From Frondihabitans sp. PhB188 (GTDB taxonomy: Bacteria > Actinomycetota > Actinomycetes > Actinomycetales > Microbacteriaceae): DNA of 64,000 nt. The notes under the pieces are model-generated. The model was not told where the DNA came from. It ran no database searches and saw only the letters and a list, made by a program, of their open reading frames with translations. The position numbers were made by a program, and so were the translations under genes. Positions 8,388-17,750 of the stretch are shown here, piece after piece; positions within the stretch are counted from its first letter, which is position 1, and each line of letters starts with the position of its first letter. The stretch covers positions 286,355 through 350,354 of the forward strand of contig NZ_RJUO01000004.1 of the NCBI RefSeq assembly GCF_003752365.1. The letters run 5' to 3'.

Positions 8388-9115
8388 CCTGGGCCAGCCG
8401 TTTCAAGCTCTTCGCGGGCATCGTCGTCGTGATCATCCTCGTCGCCGCATTCACCGTGATCTTCACCAAGAGGCAGTCGCAGGTCATCTCGACCAGCGCC
8501 AGCATCCAGGCCGAGGAGTACAAGATCGGCACCGACTACTCGGGCTCGATCACCAAGCAGTACGTCGTCGACGGCGACACGGTCACGAAGGGCGACCCGC
8601 TCTTCACGATCAAGAGCCTGTCGGTGCTGCAGGACGTCTCGTCGAACCTCCTCAGCTACAACAGCGCCGCGTACTCGGTCACGGCCGACGGGACCATGAC
8701 CTTCAAGGCCACGGTCACCGGCACGGTCACCGACATCGCGACCAAGGAGGGCGGCTTCGTCCAGGCCGGCGCCGACCTCGCCACCATCGATGCGGCCGAC
8801 AGCCTCTTCGTGATGGGCGACTACAACCTGACGCCGCGCGACTACGAGCGCATCCAGTCCGGCGGCACCGTCGACCTGACCCTGCCGAACCAGACCGTGC
8901 TCAACGGCACCGTCAAGAAGGTCTCCGTGCAGACGACCGACGGCAACGCCCAGACGTCCGTCCAGGTCTCCAGCAAGTACCTGGTGCAGGGCTCGGCCTC
9001 CGGGCTCGTCGCGCCGGGCACCCCGGTGACGGCTACGCTGCACCTGCGTCAGGACGGCATGTTCGCCGGCGTCCAGGACGCCATGCTCGCCTTCGTCCAG
9101 AAGATCGGCCTGTAG
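8384..9115 (+). CDS. HlyD-like single-pass membrane adaptor
   Basis: The 243-residue protein has one N-terminal membrane helix (residues 8-28, LFAGIVVVIILVAAFTVIF) and an extracytoplasmic part with biotinyl-lipoyl-like half-motifs (GSITKQYVVDGDTVTKGDPLFTI and GTVTDIATKEGGFVQAGADLATI) and a C-terminal beta-barrel-like region, as in HlyD/Alg44-type membrane-fusion proteins. Its ATG overlaps the synthase stop by ATGA, so the two are translationally coupled. It probably guides nascent polysaccharide out of the synthase. There is no outer membrane in this lineage, so a role as a wall-side conduit or docking partner is inferred. Confidence 0.75.
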   Translation: MTWASRFKLFAGIVVVIILVAAFTVIFTKRQSQVISTSASIQAEEYKIGTDYSGSITKQYVVDGDTVTKGDPLFTIKSLSVLQDVSSNLLSYNSAAYSVTADGTMTFKATVTGTVTDIATKEGGFVQAGADLATIDAADSLFVMGDYNLTPRDYERIQSGGTVDLTLPNQTVLNGTVKKVSVQTTDGNAQTSVQVSSKYLVQGSASGLVAPGTPVTATLHLRQDGMFAGVQDAMLAFVQKIGL

Positions 9116-9117
9116 TC

Positions 9118-11199
9118 ATCGGTGTCGTACGCCGCGGCCGCCTGGCCGCCGCCGCCCTCGTGGCGGCCTCGGCGCTCCTCTTGAGCGCCTGCACCTCGGA
9201 GGGAAGCCAGACGACCCAGACTCCATCGCGGCCGAGCACCGCCTCGACCGTGCTCGGCGACTCGACGGTCGCTCCGCTCGTCAAGGCACTGCCGCAGAAG
9301 TCCATCGCTCCGGCGACGACGACGAAGCTGGCGAAGGGCCTCATCCCGCCGACCAACAAGTGGTACTCCGGGCTGGCCTTCGGCGCCGAGTCGTTCGCGG
9401 TGTTCCCCTTCCCGATCTCGTTCCAGGAGACCGCGACCGGCTTCTCGGCAGGGCTCCCGCCCGTCACGGCGACCGAGAACACGCTGTTCGGTGAGAACGT
9501 TCCGCAGGTCACCCTCGACGTGGGCGCCTCGACTGCGGTCGTCAGCCGCTACGACGACGTCTCTGTGACCGTCGAGCACCGCAAGGGCTCGACCGTGATC
9601 GGCCACACCACCATCGCCGAGGGCTCGCCCCTCGTCTCGTACGTCGCCGCGAGCTCGCAGACGACCACTCTCGACGGCCAGGTCGCGTCGACCGTCGCCG
9701 GCCGCGGGACCCTCACCGTCTCGGGCCAGGAGTGGGCTGTCGTCACGACCGGGGGGTCGATCGACGGCGCCTCCGTGAAGCTCGACAAGGGCGGCAGCGT
9801 CGTGCTGTTCCCCGTGCCGTCGGGCGCCTCCTCATCCCAGCTGACGAAGCTCATGACCGCCGCCGAGGCTCCGCTGACCGGTGTCACGACGGCCTACAAG
9901 TCGGTCTCGAAGGGCGAGCAGACGTCGCTCGGGTACACGACCGCGTCCGGTTCGAAGGCGCAGTCAACGATCGTCGTCCCCCTACCGCACCAGGGCTCCG
10001 ACGCCGCCAGCACGGGCTGCACCGGCCTGACCTACACGACCATCTACGGCACGGTGCCGGTCTGCATCTCGTCGGGGCTGACCTTCACGACCGCCGCGGT
10101 CGAGGCCACCGGCGAGCTCGACCTGTCGAAGCTCTCGTCGTCGCAGAAGGCCACCCTGAAGTCGCAGCTCGAAGTCGACGTGTCGTCGCTCCCGACCTTC
10201 AACACCGACACCTACTACGGCGGCAAGTCGCTGTACCGCGCCGCGATGCTCCTGCAGATCGCGCGGCAGCTCGGCGACTCGGCATCCGCGAAGACGCTCA
10301 CGACGAAGCTCACCACAGAGATCTCCCTGTGGATGGAGCCCGACGGCTGCACCACACGCGGCCAGGAGTGCTTCGTCTACGACCCGAAGCTCAAGACGAT
10401 CGTCGGCCTCGTGAACTCGTTCGGCTCCGAGCTCGCCAACGACCACCACTTCCACTACGGGTACTTCCTCTATGCGGCGGGCGTCGTCGCGCAGAACGAC
10501 CCCGCGCTGGCGAAGAGGTGGGCGCCGGTGATGAACCTGCTGGCCGCCGACATCGCGACCAACACGGGCGACCAGTCGGGCACGTACTTCCCCGACACGC
10601 GCGCGTACGACCCGTACTTCTCGCACGCCTGGGCCTCGGGCTACTCGGAGTTCAACGACGGCAACAACCAGGAGTCGTCGTCCGAGGCCGTGAACGCCTG
10701 GAACGGACTCGCCCTCTGGGCCAAGGCCTCCGGCGACTCGGGGCTCGAGGCCGAGGCGAACTGGATGCTCAGCGGCGAGACCGCGTCGGCGCTGGCCTAC
10801 TACGTCAACCCCGACCTCACGGGCTCGGAGTTCGACGGCTTCTCGCACGAGCTCGTCTCGCTCAACTGGGGCGGCAAGCGCGACTACGCCACCTGGTTCT
10901 CGGCGGCGCCGAGCGCGATCATCGGCATCCAGTTGATCCCGATGAGCCCCGTGTCGACCTATCTCGGCACCGAGGCGGGCGGCGGTTCGAAGCACATCAT
11001 CTCGCTCGTCGACACGGCGCTCTCGGCGGGGACCAACGTCACGCTCGCCGACTACGTGCTCATGTACGAGTCGCTTGCCGGCACCTCGTCGGCTGACGCG
11101 GCGCTGGCGGCGGCGAAGAAGTTCCCGAGCGCCTCCATCGACAACGGCAACTCGCGCACCTACATGCTCGCGTTCATCATGGCGCAGCAGACGAAGTAG
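9118..11199 (+). CDS. GH81 endo-beta-1,3-glucanase, lipoprotein; apparent ATC start
   Basis: The protein (693 aa from ATC 9118) carries the GH81 signatures NDHHFHYGYFLYAAG and NDGNNQESSSEAVNAW, whose Asp and Glu residues are catalytic in the family, so it should cut internal beta-1,3-glucosidic bonds. From ATC the N-terminus MGVVRRGR, a hydrophobic core and the lipobox LLSAC (Cys25) form a textbook lipoprotein signal. In this frame no ATG, GTG or TTG lies between the previous gene's stop (9113-9115) and the signal core, and I see none over a long stretch upstream. It follows the adaptor by 2 nt and closes the operon. A role in trimming or releasing the exported glucan is inferred. Confidence 0.85.
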   Translation: MGVVRRGRLAAAALVAASALLLSACTSEGSQTTQTPSRPSTASTVLGDSTVAPLVKALPQKSIAPATTTKLAKGLIPPTNKWYSGLAFGAESFAVFPFPISFQETATGFSAGLPPVTATENTLFGENVPQVTLDVGASTAVVSRYDDVSVTVEHRKGSTVIGHTTIAEGSPLVSYVAASSQTTTLDGQVASTVAGRGTLTVSGQEWAVVTTGGSIDGASVKLDKGGSVVLFPVPSGASSSQLTKLMTAAEAPLTGVTTAYKSVSKGEQTSLGYTTASGSKAQSTIVVPLPHQGSDAASTGCTGLTYTTIYGTVPVCISSGLTFTTAAVEATGELDLSKLSSSQKATLKSQLEVDVSSLPTFNTDTYYGGKSLYRAAMLLQIARQLGDSASAKTLTTKLTTEISLWMEPDGCTTRGQECFVYDPKLKTIVGLVNSFGSELANDHHFHYGYFLYAAGVVAQNDPALAKRWAPVMNLLAADIATNTGDQSGTYFPDTRAYDPYFSHAWASGYSEFNDGNNQESSSEAVNAWNGLALWAKASGDSGLEAEANWMLSGETASALAYYVNPDLTGSEFDGFSHELVSLNWGGKRDYATWFSAAPSAIIGIQLIPMSPVSTYLGTEAGGGSKHIISLVDTALSAGTNVTLADYVLMYESLAGTSSADAALAAAKKFPSASIDNGNSRTYMLAFIMAQQTK

Positions 11200-11219
11200 G
11201 GCCCGCTGCAGGCGGGGCC
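11199..11219 (+). terminator. Possible terminator after the GH81 gene
   Basis: GGCCCGC and GCGGGGCC flank TGCAG directly behind the stop codon, forming a GC-rich hairpin with one imperfect position and no T-tract. Confidence 0.4.
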
Positions 11220-11316
11220 GGCGTCGCGCTCCCGCGGGGGCCCGGCGGCGGCCGGCCCCCGTCGGGTCGGCGGGGTCGGCGGCGGCCGGGAGTTCCTGCG
11301 CCCGGGCCGTGCCCCG

Positions 11317-11394
11317 AATTTCAAGGAGATTTTCGGGCCGACCGTGGCCCGATCCGCCTCACTTTCGTGCTGGCGCGGAAATCTCCTTGAAATT
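11317..11394. repeat. 16-bp perfect inverted repeat, AATTTCAAGGAGATTT
   Basis: AATTTCAAGGAGATTT (11317-11332) and its exact reverse complement (11379-11394) bracket 46 bp between the convergent GH81 and peroxiredoxin genes. The arms are strikingly AT-rich for this genome. It could be a bidirectional terminator, but the right half (11345-11390) resembles segments at 12234-12276 and 61973-62003, which suggests a small mobile or repetitive element. A GTTCCTGCGCCC motif lies just outside at 11292-11303. Confidence 0.7.
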
Positions 11395-11417
11395 GCGGCG
11401 GCGCAGGCAGGCGGCGG

Positions 11418-12101
11418 CTACCTCGGAAGCAGCGCCAGCGCCTCGACGATCGTCGGGACCTCGGTGCGGGTCGTGTAGTCGACGTGGACGTCGGCGAAGA
11501 CGACAGTGCCGTCGCCCGCGACCACGAGCACCGTCGGGAACGGGATGTCGCCCGTCGCGTCGGCGTTGCTGTCGGCGACGTCGAAGCCCAGGTCGGTGTG
11601 GGCGGCGCGGGCGTCGGACGTCGGCTCGGTCAGGATGCCGAGGGAGCGGACCAGCGTGTTGCCCGGGTCGGAGAGCACGGTGAACTCGAGCGACCCGTTC
11701 GTGATGGCGAGCTCGGAGGCCTCCGGGGTCTGGGGGCTGATCGCCAGGAGCTCGATGCCGCGCTCGCGCAGCTGGGGGAGGAGCGCCTCCTGGTAGTGCT
11801 TGAGCGTGAGGTTGCAGTAGGGGCACCACGAGCCCCGGTAGAAGACGACGACCGTGCCGTCGGCGCCAAGCGCGTCGGCCAGCCGCACGGGTTCGCCGGT
11901 GGTGCTGACGAGCTCGGCGTCCGGCAGCGCGTCGCCCGCCTCGACCGCCCCGTCGGGCGTGCCCGACGCGGTCAACACCGCCTGCTCGTCGTCGAAGACC
12001 GCCGTGAGGCGCGGGCCGATCTGGGCGGTGAAGCCCTCGTTGAAGGTGGCTACCTGATCGGCGATGGTCGTGGTCTCGGCGGGTCGGGTGTCGCTGGGCA
12101 T
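11418..12101 (-). CDS. Peroxiredoxin-like AhpC/TSA family protein
   Basis: This 227-residue cytosolic protein should reduce peroxides. The thioredoxin fold begins near residue 55, and the active site is YRGSWCPYC with Cys93 and Cys96, the CxxC form of the peroxiredoxin-like AhpC/TSA subgroup. About 50 helical residues precede the fold. GAGGAG lies a few nucleotides upstream of the ATG. It appears monocistronic, and no thioredoxin reductase is adjacent. Confidence 0.85.
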   Translation of the reverse strand: MPSDTRPAETTTIADQVATFNEGFTAQIGPRLTAVFDDEQAVLTASGTPDGAVEAGDALPDAELVSTTGEPVRLADALGADGTVVVFYRGSWCPYCNLTLKHYQEALLPQLRERGIELLAISPQTPEASELAITNGSLEFTVLSDPGNTLVRSLGILTEPTSDARAAHTDLGFDVADSNADATGDIPFPTVLVVAGDGTVVFADVHVDYTTRTEVPTIVEALALLPR

Positions 12102-12308
12102 GCTGCTCCTCGGGTGGGGGTCGGGATGGTTGGCTCAGGGTATGCGTCCGGGCGTCGCCGGGGCTGGGCTGCGTAACACGCGGTCACAGCCCGGCCTGGT
12201 ACCGGGGCCAATGACGGGGATTCTCGCGACCCGGCCCGTTTCGCCGCCTCATTTCTCGCCGCTGCGGCAGATCTCCGTCGTTGTCGACGGCGGCCCGCGC
12301 CAGCGGGG

Positions 12309-13085
12309 TCAGCTCTGGCAGCGCGGGCACCAGTAGGTGTCGCGGAGCTCCAGCTCGGACTCGCCCAGCATGCCGCGCTCGATCTTCGTGCCGCAGCGCA
12401 GGCAGGGCCGCCCGGCACGGCCGTACACCCAGTCGGTGTCGCCGCGGAGGCGCCCGGTCGTGGTGCGGTCGACCCGGTCTTTGTTGGCGTCGATGAGGCG
12501 GTGCGCCAGCTCGATGACCTTCGCGCGCTGAGGCACCTCGCCGACGGGCCGCGTGGGGAGGACGCCGCGCAGGAAGCAGAGCTCGTTGCGGTAGACGTTG
12601 CCGACTCCGGCGAGCACGCGCTGGTCGAGCAGCGCGAGGCCGATCGGCCGCTCGGGGTCGCGCTCGAGGTTGGCGAGAGCGACGTCGGGGTTCCAGTCCG
12701 GGCCGAGCAGGTCGGGGCCGAGGTGGCCCACGACCGAGTCGTCGTCGTCGCGCGGGACCAGCTCGACTATTCCGAGGTCGAAGCCGACGGCGACCCAGTC
12801 GGCCGTCTCGAGCACGACGCGCGCCTGGTAGGCGGGCCGCTTCCACTTCGTGCCGTGGCGGTAGAGGTGCCACGACCCCTCCATCTTGAGATGCGTGTGC
12901 AGCGTCACGTCGCCGAGGTGATGGAGCAGGTGCTTGCCGCGGCTGACGACGTCGTCGATGACGGTGCCCGCCAGATCAACGGTGGCGAACTCGGGCACGC
13001 GGAAGTCGCTCTTCGTCAGCACCGCACCGTGGAGCACCGCGTCGAGGTTCTTGGCGGCGCGGTAGACGGTATCGCCCTCAGGCAT
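12309..13085 (-). CDS. nei2: Fpg/Nei family DNA glycosylase (Nei2)
   Basis: This 258-residue protein removes oxidised bases and cleaves the resulting abasic site. The N-terminus MPEGDTVYR places the catalytic Pro2 and Glu3 as in endonuclease VIII. A helix-two-turn-helix region is followed by a C-terminal zinc finger (CLRCGTK, then CPRCQS, the last residues). The ATG lies only 9 nt after the lhr stop on the same strand, so the two repair genes form an operon. Length and finger type match actinobacterial Nei2 rather than Fpg (MutM). Confidence 0.9.
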   Translation of the reverse strand: MPEGDTVYRAAKNLDAVLHGAVLTKSDFRVPEFATVDLAGTVIDDVVSRGKHLLHHLGDVTLHTHLKMEGSWHLYRHGTKWKRPAYQARVVLETADWVAVGFDLGIVELVPRDDDDSVVGHLGPDLLGPDWNPDVALANLERDPERPIGLALLDQRVLAGVGNVYRNELCFLRGVLPTRPVGEVPQRAKVIELAHRLIDANKDRVDRTTTGRLRGDTDWVYGRAGRPCLRCGTKIERGMLGESELELRDTYWCPRCQS

Positions 13086-13094
13086 GGTCCGGCC

Positions 13095-16000
13095 TCACCC
13101 GCGCAGCCGCAGACCGCTGGGCGTCGTCGCGAAGCCGGCGTCGCGGAGCGCCTCGCCCAGGGTCGTGCTCAGCACGAACTCGCCGTCGACGCGCTCGACC
13201 GAGAGGCGGCCGAGCCGCGTGCGCACCACGGCAGCGAGGGAGGTCGCGGCTGCGACGAGGTCGTCCGGGCCGGGGGCGCCGAACGTCAGCAGCGTCTTGC
13301 CGCCCCGCTCGACGTAGACGACCAGTCGGCCGTCGACGAGCACGACGAGCGAGCCCGCCTTGCGCCCGGGGCGGTGTCCGCGTGGCGCGGCAGAGCCGTC
13401 GGCGGGCTCGGGCAGCGCCGGCCACGGCAGGGCGGCGCCGTAGGGATTGGCAGGGTCGGTCGCCGCCAGGGTGACGACGGGCACGGGCGAGGTGTCTCCG
13501 TCGTCGCGCAGGAACGAGCGGAGCCTGTCGACGGTCGGCCCCGTGGCGAACTGGGCGGCGCCGAGCCCTTCCACGAAGTAGCCGCGGCGGGCGCGTCCGG
13601 TCTCTTCGAAGCCCGAGAGCACCTTGTAGACGGTCGAGAAGCCGCCGCGGACGCCCTCGTTGGCGACGGCGCCGCGCGTCACGATGCCGTGCCGCTCGAG
13701 CAGCATCTCGGCCTGCGCGGCGGCGCGGACCGTCGAGTCGCCCTCGGCGAGCGGCAGCAGCGACCAGCGGCCGCCGACGGTCGGCGGACCGGCCTGGCGC
13801 ACCCGGTCGGCGCGGGGGACGCGGCCGCGGTACGACGAGCGCATGCGCGTCGGAGCCCGGGGGCGAGGCGGCTTGCCTCCGACCTGGGTGCGCAACGGGG
13901 CGAAGGTGTCGTTGGTGATCTGGCCCTGCCAGACGAGGTCCCAGATCGCGGTGGCCAGCGACTCGTCGTCTTTCGAGCCGACCGCGTCGGAGAGCTGCCG
14001 GAAGAAGTACGCGCCGCCGCCGGCCAGGGCGGCCAGCACCTCGCGCTGCAGCTCGGTCGTCTCATCGCCCGACGGCTCGGAGAGCGTGACGCCGGCTCCA
14101 TCGGCCAGATGCAGGCTCACCCAGCCGTCGTTGCCCTGCAGGGTGCCCGCGCCCGACCAGATGACCTCGCCGGTCGCGGTCAGCTCGTCGAGCATGGCGG
14201 GAGAGTAGTCGGTGACGCGGGCGGGGAGGATCAGGGTCTCCCACGCACTCGCGGGCAGGGCCACGCCGCTGAGCTGGTCGATCACCTGCACGACGCCGTC
14301 GATGCCCCGCAGACCCGAGCCCTTGGCGCCGGTCGCGACGTGCTGCCACGCGGGCAGGAACCGGCCGAGCGTCTCGTGCGAGACCGGCTCGACCTCGTGG
14401 CGGAGTGCCGCCAGCGAGCGGCTGCGCAGTCGCCGCAGGACCTCGGCGTCGCACCACTCCGACCCCTGGCGATCGGGCCGGAACTCGCCCTCCACCACGC
14501 GGCGATCGGTAGCGAGGCGCCGCAGCGTGTCGTGCACCACCGCCGTGCCCAGGCCGAGGCGCTGGGCGACCTCGGCGGGGGCGAACGGACCGTGCGTGCG
14601 GGCGTAGCGGCCGACGAGGTCGCCGAGCGGATCGTCGACGGGCTCGATGAACGCCGACGGGACGCCGATGGGCAGGTTCACTCCGAGCGCATCGCGGAGG
14701 CGGGAGGCGTCTTCGATGCCGGCCCAGCGCTCCGTGCCGGAATGGGTGAAGCGAAGGACGCGCGCCGCCCGGACCAGCTCGTCGAGGGCACCCTCGAGCC
14801 GGGTGGCGGCGTCGTCGGTGCCGGCCAGCCAGCTGCGCTCGACGATCTCGGACGTCGTCAGCGGGCCCAGGAGGCGGAGCAGGTCGACGACTCCCTCGAT
14901 GTCGCGGGCGCGCCGCTCGGGCGTGAGCTTCTGCAGCTCGCGCTCGTGCAGGTCGATGACGTCGGCGTCGAGGAGCTCGCGCAGCTCGGCACGGCCGAGC
15001 AGCTCGGCGAGCAGCGACGAGTCGAGCGACAGCGCGGCGGCCCGGCGCTCGGCGAGCGGGGAGTCGCCCTCGTAGAGGAAGGCCGCGACGTAGCCGAACA
15101 GGAGCGACCGCGCGAACGGCGAGGGCTGGGCCGTCTCGGTCTCGACGACTCGCACCTCGCGGCGGGCTAGAGCGTCGGTCAGCTCCATCAGGGCCGGCAG
15201 GTCGTAGACGTCTTGGAGCACCTCGCGGACCGCCTCGAGCACGATCGGGAACTGCGGGTACTTGCGCGCGACGTCGAGCAGCTGGGACGCTCGCTGTCGC
15301 TGCTGCCAGAGCGGCGACCGCTTGCCCGGGTTGTAGCGGGGCAGGAGCAGGGCCCGCGCCGCGCACTCGCGGAAACGCGACGAGAACAGCGCCGAGCCGC
15401 CGACCTCCTCGGTCACGATGGCGTCGAGCTCGTCGCGCTCGAACGTGAACAGGTCGGCGCCGGGCGGCTCGGCGTCGGTGTCGGGGATGCGGACGACGAT
15501 GCCGTCGTCGGCGGCCATCGCCGAGCCGTCGATGCCGAGCCGGTCGCGGATGCGCCCGGAGACGGCCAGCGCCCAGGGAGCGTGCACGCGCATGCCGTAG
15601 GGCGAGTGGAGGATCAAACGCCAGTCGCCGAGCTCGTCGCGGAACCGCTCGACGACGAGCGTCTGGTCGGTCGGCACGTGGCCGGCGACCTCCCGCTGCT
15701 CGGCGATGAAGGCGAGGAGGTTGCGGGCGGCCCGCTCGTCGAGGCCGCCCGCGGCCACTCGGGCGACGGCCTCGGCCTCGCTCGACGTGGCGAGCTCGCG
15801 CGTGTAGGCGCCGATGGCGCGGCCGAGCTCGGCGGGGCGGCCGATGCCGTCGCCCTTCCAGAACGGCACGCGTCCGGGCTGCCCGTAGGCGGGCGAGACC
15901 AGCACGCGGTCGTGGGTGATGTCTTCGATGCGCCAGCTCGTCGCGCCGAGGGCGAAGACGTCGCCGACGCGGGACTCGTAGACCATCTCCTCGTCGAGCT

Positions 16001-17720
16001 CGCCGACGCGAGCCGCCTTCTCGCCGACCATGAACACGCCGAAGAGGCCGCGGTCGGGGATGGTGCCGCCGCTCGTGACGGCCAGGCGCTGGGCGCCGGG
16101 ACGGCCAGCGAGGGTACCGTGCACGCGGTCCCACACGATTCGCGGCCGCAGCTCGGCGAACTCGTCCGACGGGTACTTGCCGCTCAGCAGGTCGAGCGTG
16201 GCGTCGTAGGCGCTCCGCGGCAGGGTCGCGAACGGGGCGCTGCGGCGCACCAGGTCGTACCACTCGTCGACATTGATCTCATCGAGCGCGACGGCCGCGA
16301 CGGTCTGCTGCGCGAGCACGTCGAGCGGGTTGGCCGGCACCTGCAGCTGCTCGATCAGGCCGGCGACCATGCGCTCGGCTGCGACCGCCGAATGGATCAG
16401 GTCGGCCCGGTGCTTCGGGAAGAGCACGCCCCGCGACACCTCGCCGACCTGGTGGCCCGCGCGGCCGACCCGCTGCAGGCCGCTGGCGACCGACGGCGGC
16501 GACTCGACCTGCACGACGAGGTCGACCGCGCCCATGTCGATGCCGAGCTCGAGCGAGCTCGTCGCGACGACGCAGCGCAGGCGGCCGCTCTTCAGGTCGT
16601 CTTCGATGATCGCGCGCTGGTCTTTGCTCACGGAGCCGTGGTGGGCGCGGGCCAGCAGAGGCTCGGAGCCCTGGGTCTGGCCCGAGCCGCCCATGAGCTG
16701 AGCGGGCACCGCCTGAGCCGGCGGCGAGCCGATCGCGCCGGTGGCTGAGCCGTCGGCCGCGGCGCCGACCAGCGCCTCCTCCGCCGGGACGAGCTGCCGC
16801 TCCAGGTAGATGTCGTTGAGCCGAGCGGTCAGCCGCTCGGCCAGGCGCCGCGAGTTGGCGAACACGATGGTCGACCGGTGCTCGAGGATCAGGTCGACGA
16901 TCCCCTCTTCGACGTGCGGCCAGATCGACCCCTGCGGGGCCGCGCCGGCGGCCGAGCCCTCGAGGGGAGCCGCCGTGCCGAGCTCGGTCATGTCGTCGAC
17001 CGGCACCACGACCCGCAGGTCGAACTTCTTCTCGGACGCGGGCGCCACGATCGTCACCGGCGCCGTGCCGCCGAGGAACCGCGCGACCTCCTCCGGCGGG
17101 CGGACGGTCGCCGACAGCCCGATGCGCTGGGCGGGCTTCTCGAGCAGGTCGTCGAGGCGCTCGAGCGACAGCGCGAGGTGGGCGCCGCGCTTCGACGCGG
17201 CGACGGCGTGGACCTCGTCGATGATGACTGTCTCGACGCCGCGCAGGTTCTCGCGCGCGGCGGACGTCAGCATCAGGTAGAGCGACTCGGGCGTCGTGAT
17301 CAGGATGTCGGGCGGCGTGCGCTGCAGGAGCCTGCGGTCGGATGACGAGGTGTCGCCCGATCGCACGCCGACGCTGATGTCGGGCGGGGTGGAGCCCAGC
17401 CGCCGGGCCGTCTGGGTGATTCCGACCAGAGGCGACCGGAGGTTGCGCTCGACGTCGACGCCCAGCGCCTTGAGCGGCGAGATGTAGAGCACCCGAGTTC
17501 GGTGCTCCTTGGCCTCGGGAGGAGGCGCCGACGCCAGCCGGTCGATCGACCAGAGGAAGGAGGCCAGCGTCTTGCCCGAGCCCGTCGGCGCGATCACGAG
17601 CGCGTTGCGGCCGCCCGAGATGGCCTCCCACGCCCCCTCCTGCGCGTGCGTGGGCCGCGCGAAGGCGCCGCGGAACCACTCTGCGGTCGCAGGGGAGAAG
17701 CGGTCGAGAACGTCGGTCAT
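13095..17720 (-). CDS. lhr: ATP-dependent helicase Lhr
   Basis: This 1541-residue SF2 helicase translocates 3' to 5' on single-stranded DNA and unwinds RNA:DNA hybrids. The RecA1 domain holds APTGSGKT (residues 44-51) and IIDEVHAV. RecA2 carries GIDMGAVDLVVQVESP and LQRVGRAGH. A winged helix and the long Lhr C-terminal domain complete the usual 1500-residue form. ATG 17720 fits the family N-terminus MTDVLDRFSPATAEWF; the frame is open to 17879, but that extension is basic and atypical. It is the first gene of an lhr-nei2 operon, and the azoreductase gene is divergent. Confidence 0.95.
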   Translation of the reverse strand: MTDVLDRFSPATAEWFRGAFARPTHAQEGAWEAISGGRNALVIAPTGSGKTLASFLWSIDRLASAPPPEAKEHRTRVLYISPLKALGVDVERNLRSPLVGITQTARRLGSTPPDISVGVRSGDTSSSDRRLLQRTPPDILITTPESLYLMLTSAARENLRGVETVIIDEVHAVAASKRGAHLALSLERLDDLLEKPAQRIGLSATVRPPEEVARFLGGTAPVTIVAPASEKKFDLRVVVPVDDMTELGTAAPLEGSAAGAAPQGSIWPHVEEGIVDLILEHRSTIVFANSRRLAERLTARLNDIYLERQLVPAEEALVGAAADGSATGAIGSPPAQAVPAQLMGGSGQTQGSEPLLARAHHGSVSKDQRAIIEDDLKSGRLRCVVATSSLELGIDMGAVDLVVQVESPPSVASGLQRVGRAGHQVGEVSRGVLFPKHRADLIHSAVAAERMVAGLIEQLQVPANPLDVLAQQTVAAVALDEINVDEWYDLVRRSAPFATLPRSAYDATLDLLSGKYPSDEFAELRPRIVWDRVHGTLAGRPGAQRLAVTSGGTIPDRGLFGVFMVGEKAARVGELDEEMVYESRVGDVFALGATSWRIEDITHDRVLVSPAYGQPGRVPFWKGDGIGRPAELGRAIGAYTRELATSSEAEAVARVAAGGLDERAARNLLAFIAEQREVAGHVPTDQTLVVERFRDELGDWRLILHSPYGMRVHAPWALAVSGRIRDRLGIDGSAMAADDGIVVRIPDTDAEPPGADLFTFERDELDAIVTEEVGGSALFSSRFRECAARALLLPRYNPGKRSPLWQQRQRASQLLDVARKYPQFPIVLEAVREVLQDVYDLPALMELTDALARREVRVVETETAQPSPFARSLLFGYVAAFLYEGDSPLAERRAAALSLDSSLLAELLGRAELRELLDADVIDLHERELQKLTPERRARDIEGVVDLLRLLGPLTTSEIVERSWLAGTDDAATRLEGALDELVRAARVLRFTHSGTERWAGIEDASRLRDALGVNLPIGVPSAFIEPVDDPLGDLVGRYARTHGPFAPAEVAQRLGLGTAVVHDTLRRLATDRRVVEGEFRPDRQGSEWCDAEVLRRLRSRSLAALRHEVEPVSHETLGRFLPAWQHVATGAKGSGLRGIDGVVQVIDQLSGVALPASAWETLILPARVTDYSPAMLDELTATGEVIWSGAGTLQGNDGWVSLHLADGAGVTLSEPSGDETTELQREVLAALAGGGAYFFRQLSDAVGSKDDESLATAIWDLVWQGQITNDTFAPLRTQVGGKPPRPRAPTRMRSSYRGRVPRADRVRQAGPPTVGGRWSLLPLAEGDSTVRAAAQAEMLLERHGIVTRGAVANEGVRGGFSTVYKVLSGFEETGRARRGYFVEGLGAAQFATGPTVDRLRSFLRDDGDTSPVPVVTLAATDPANPYGAALPWPALPEPADGSAAPRGHRPGRKAGSLVVLVDGRLVVYVERGGKTLLTFGAPGPDDLVAAATSLAAVVRTRLGRLSVERVDGEFVLSTTLGEALRDAGFATTPSGLRLRG

Positions 17721-17750
17721 CGTCAGGCCATCCTGCCCGCAGCCACTGAC

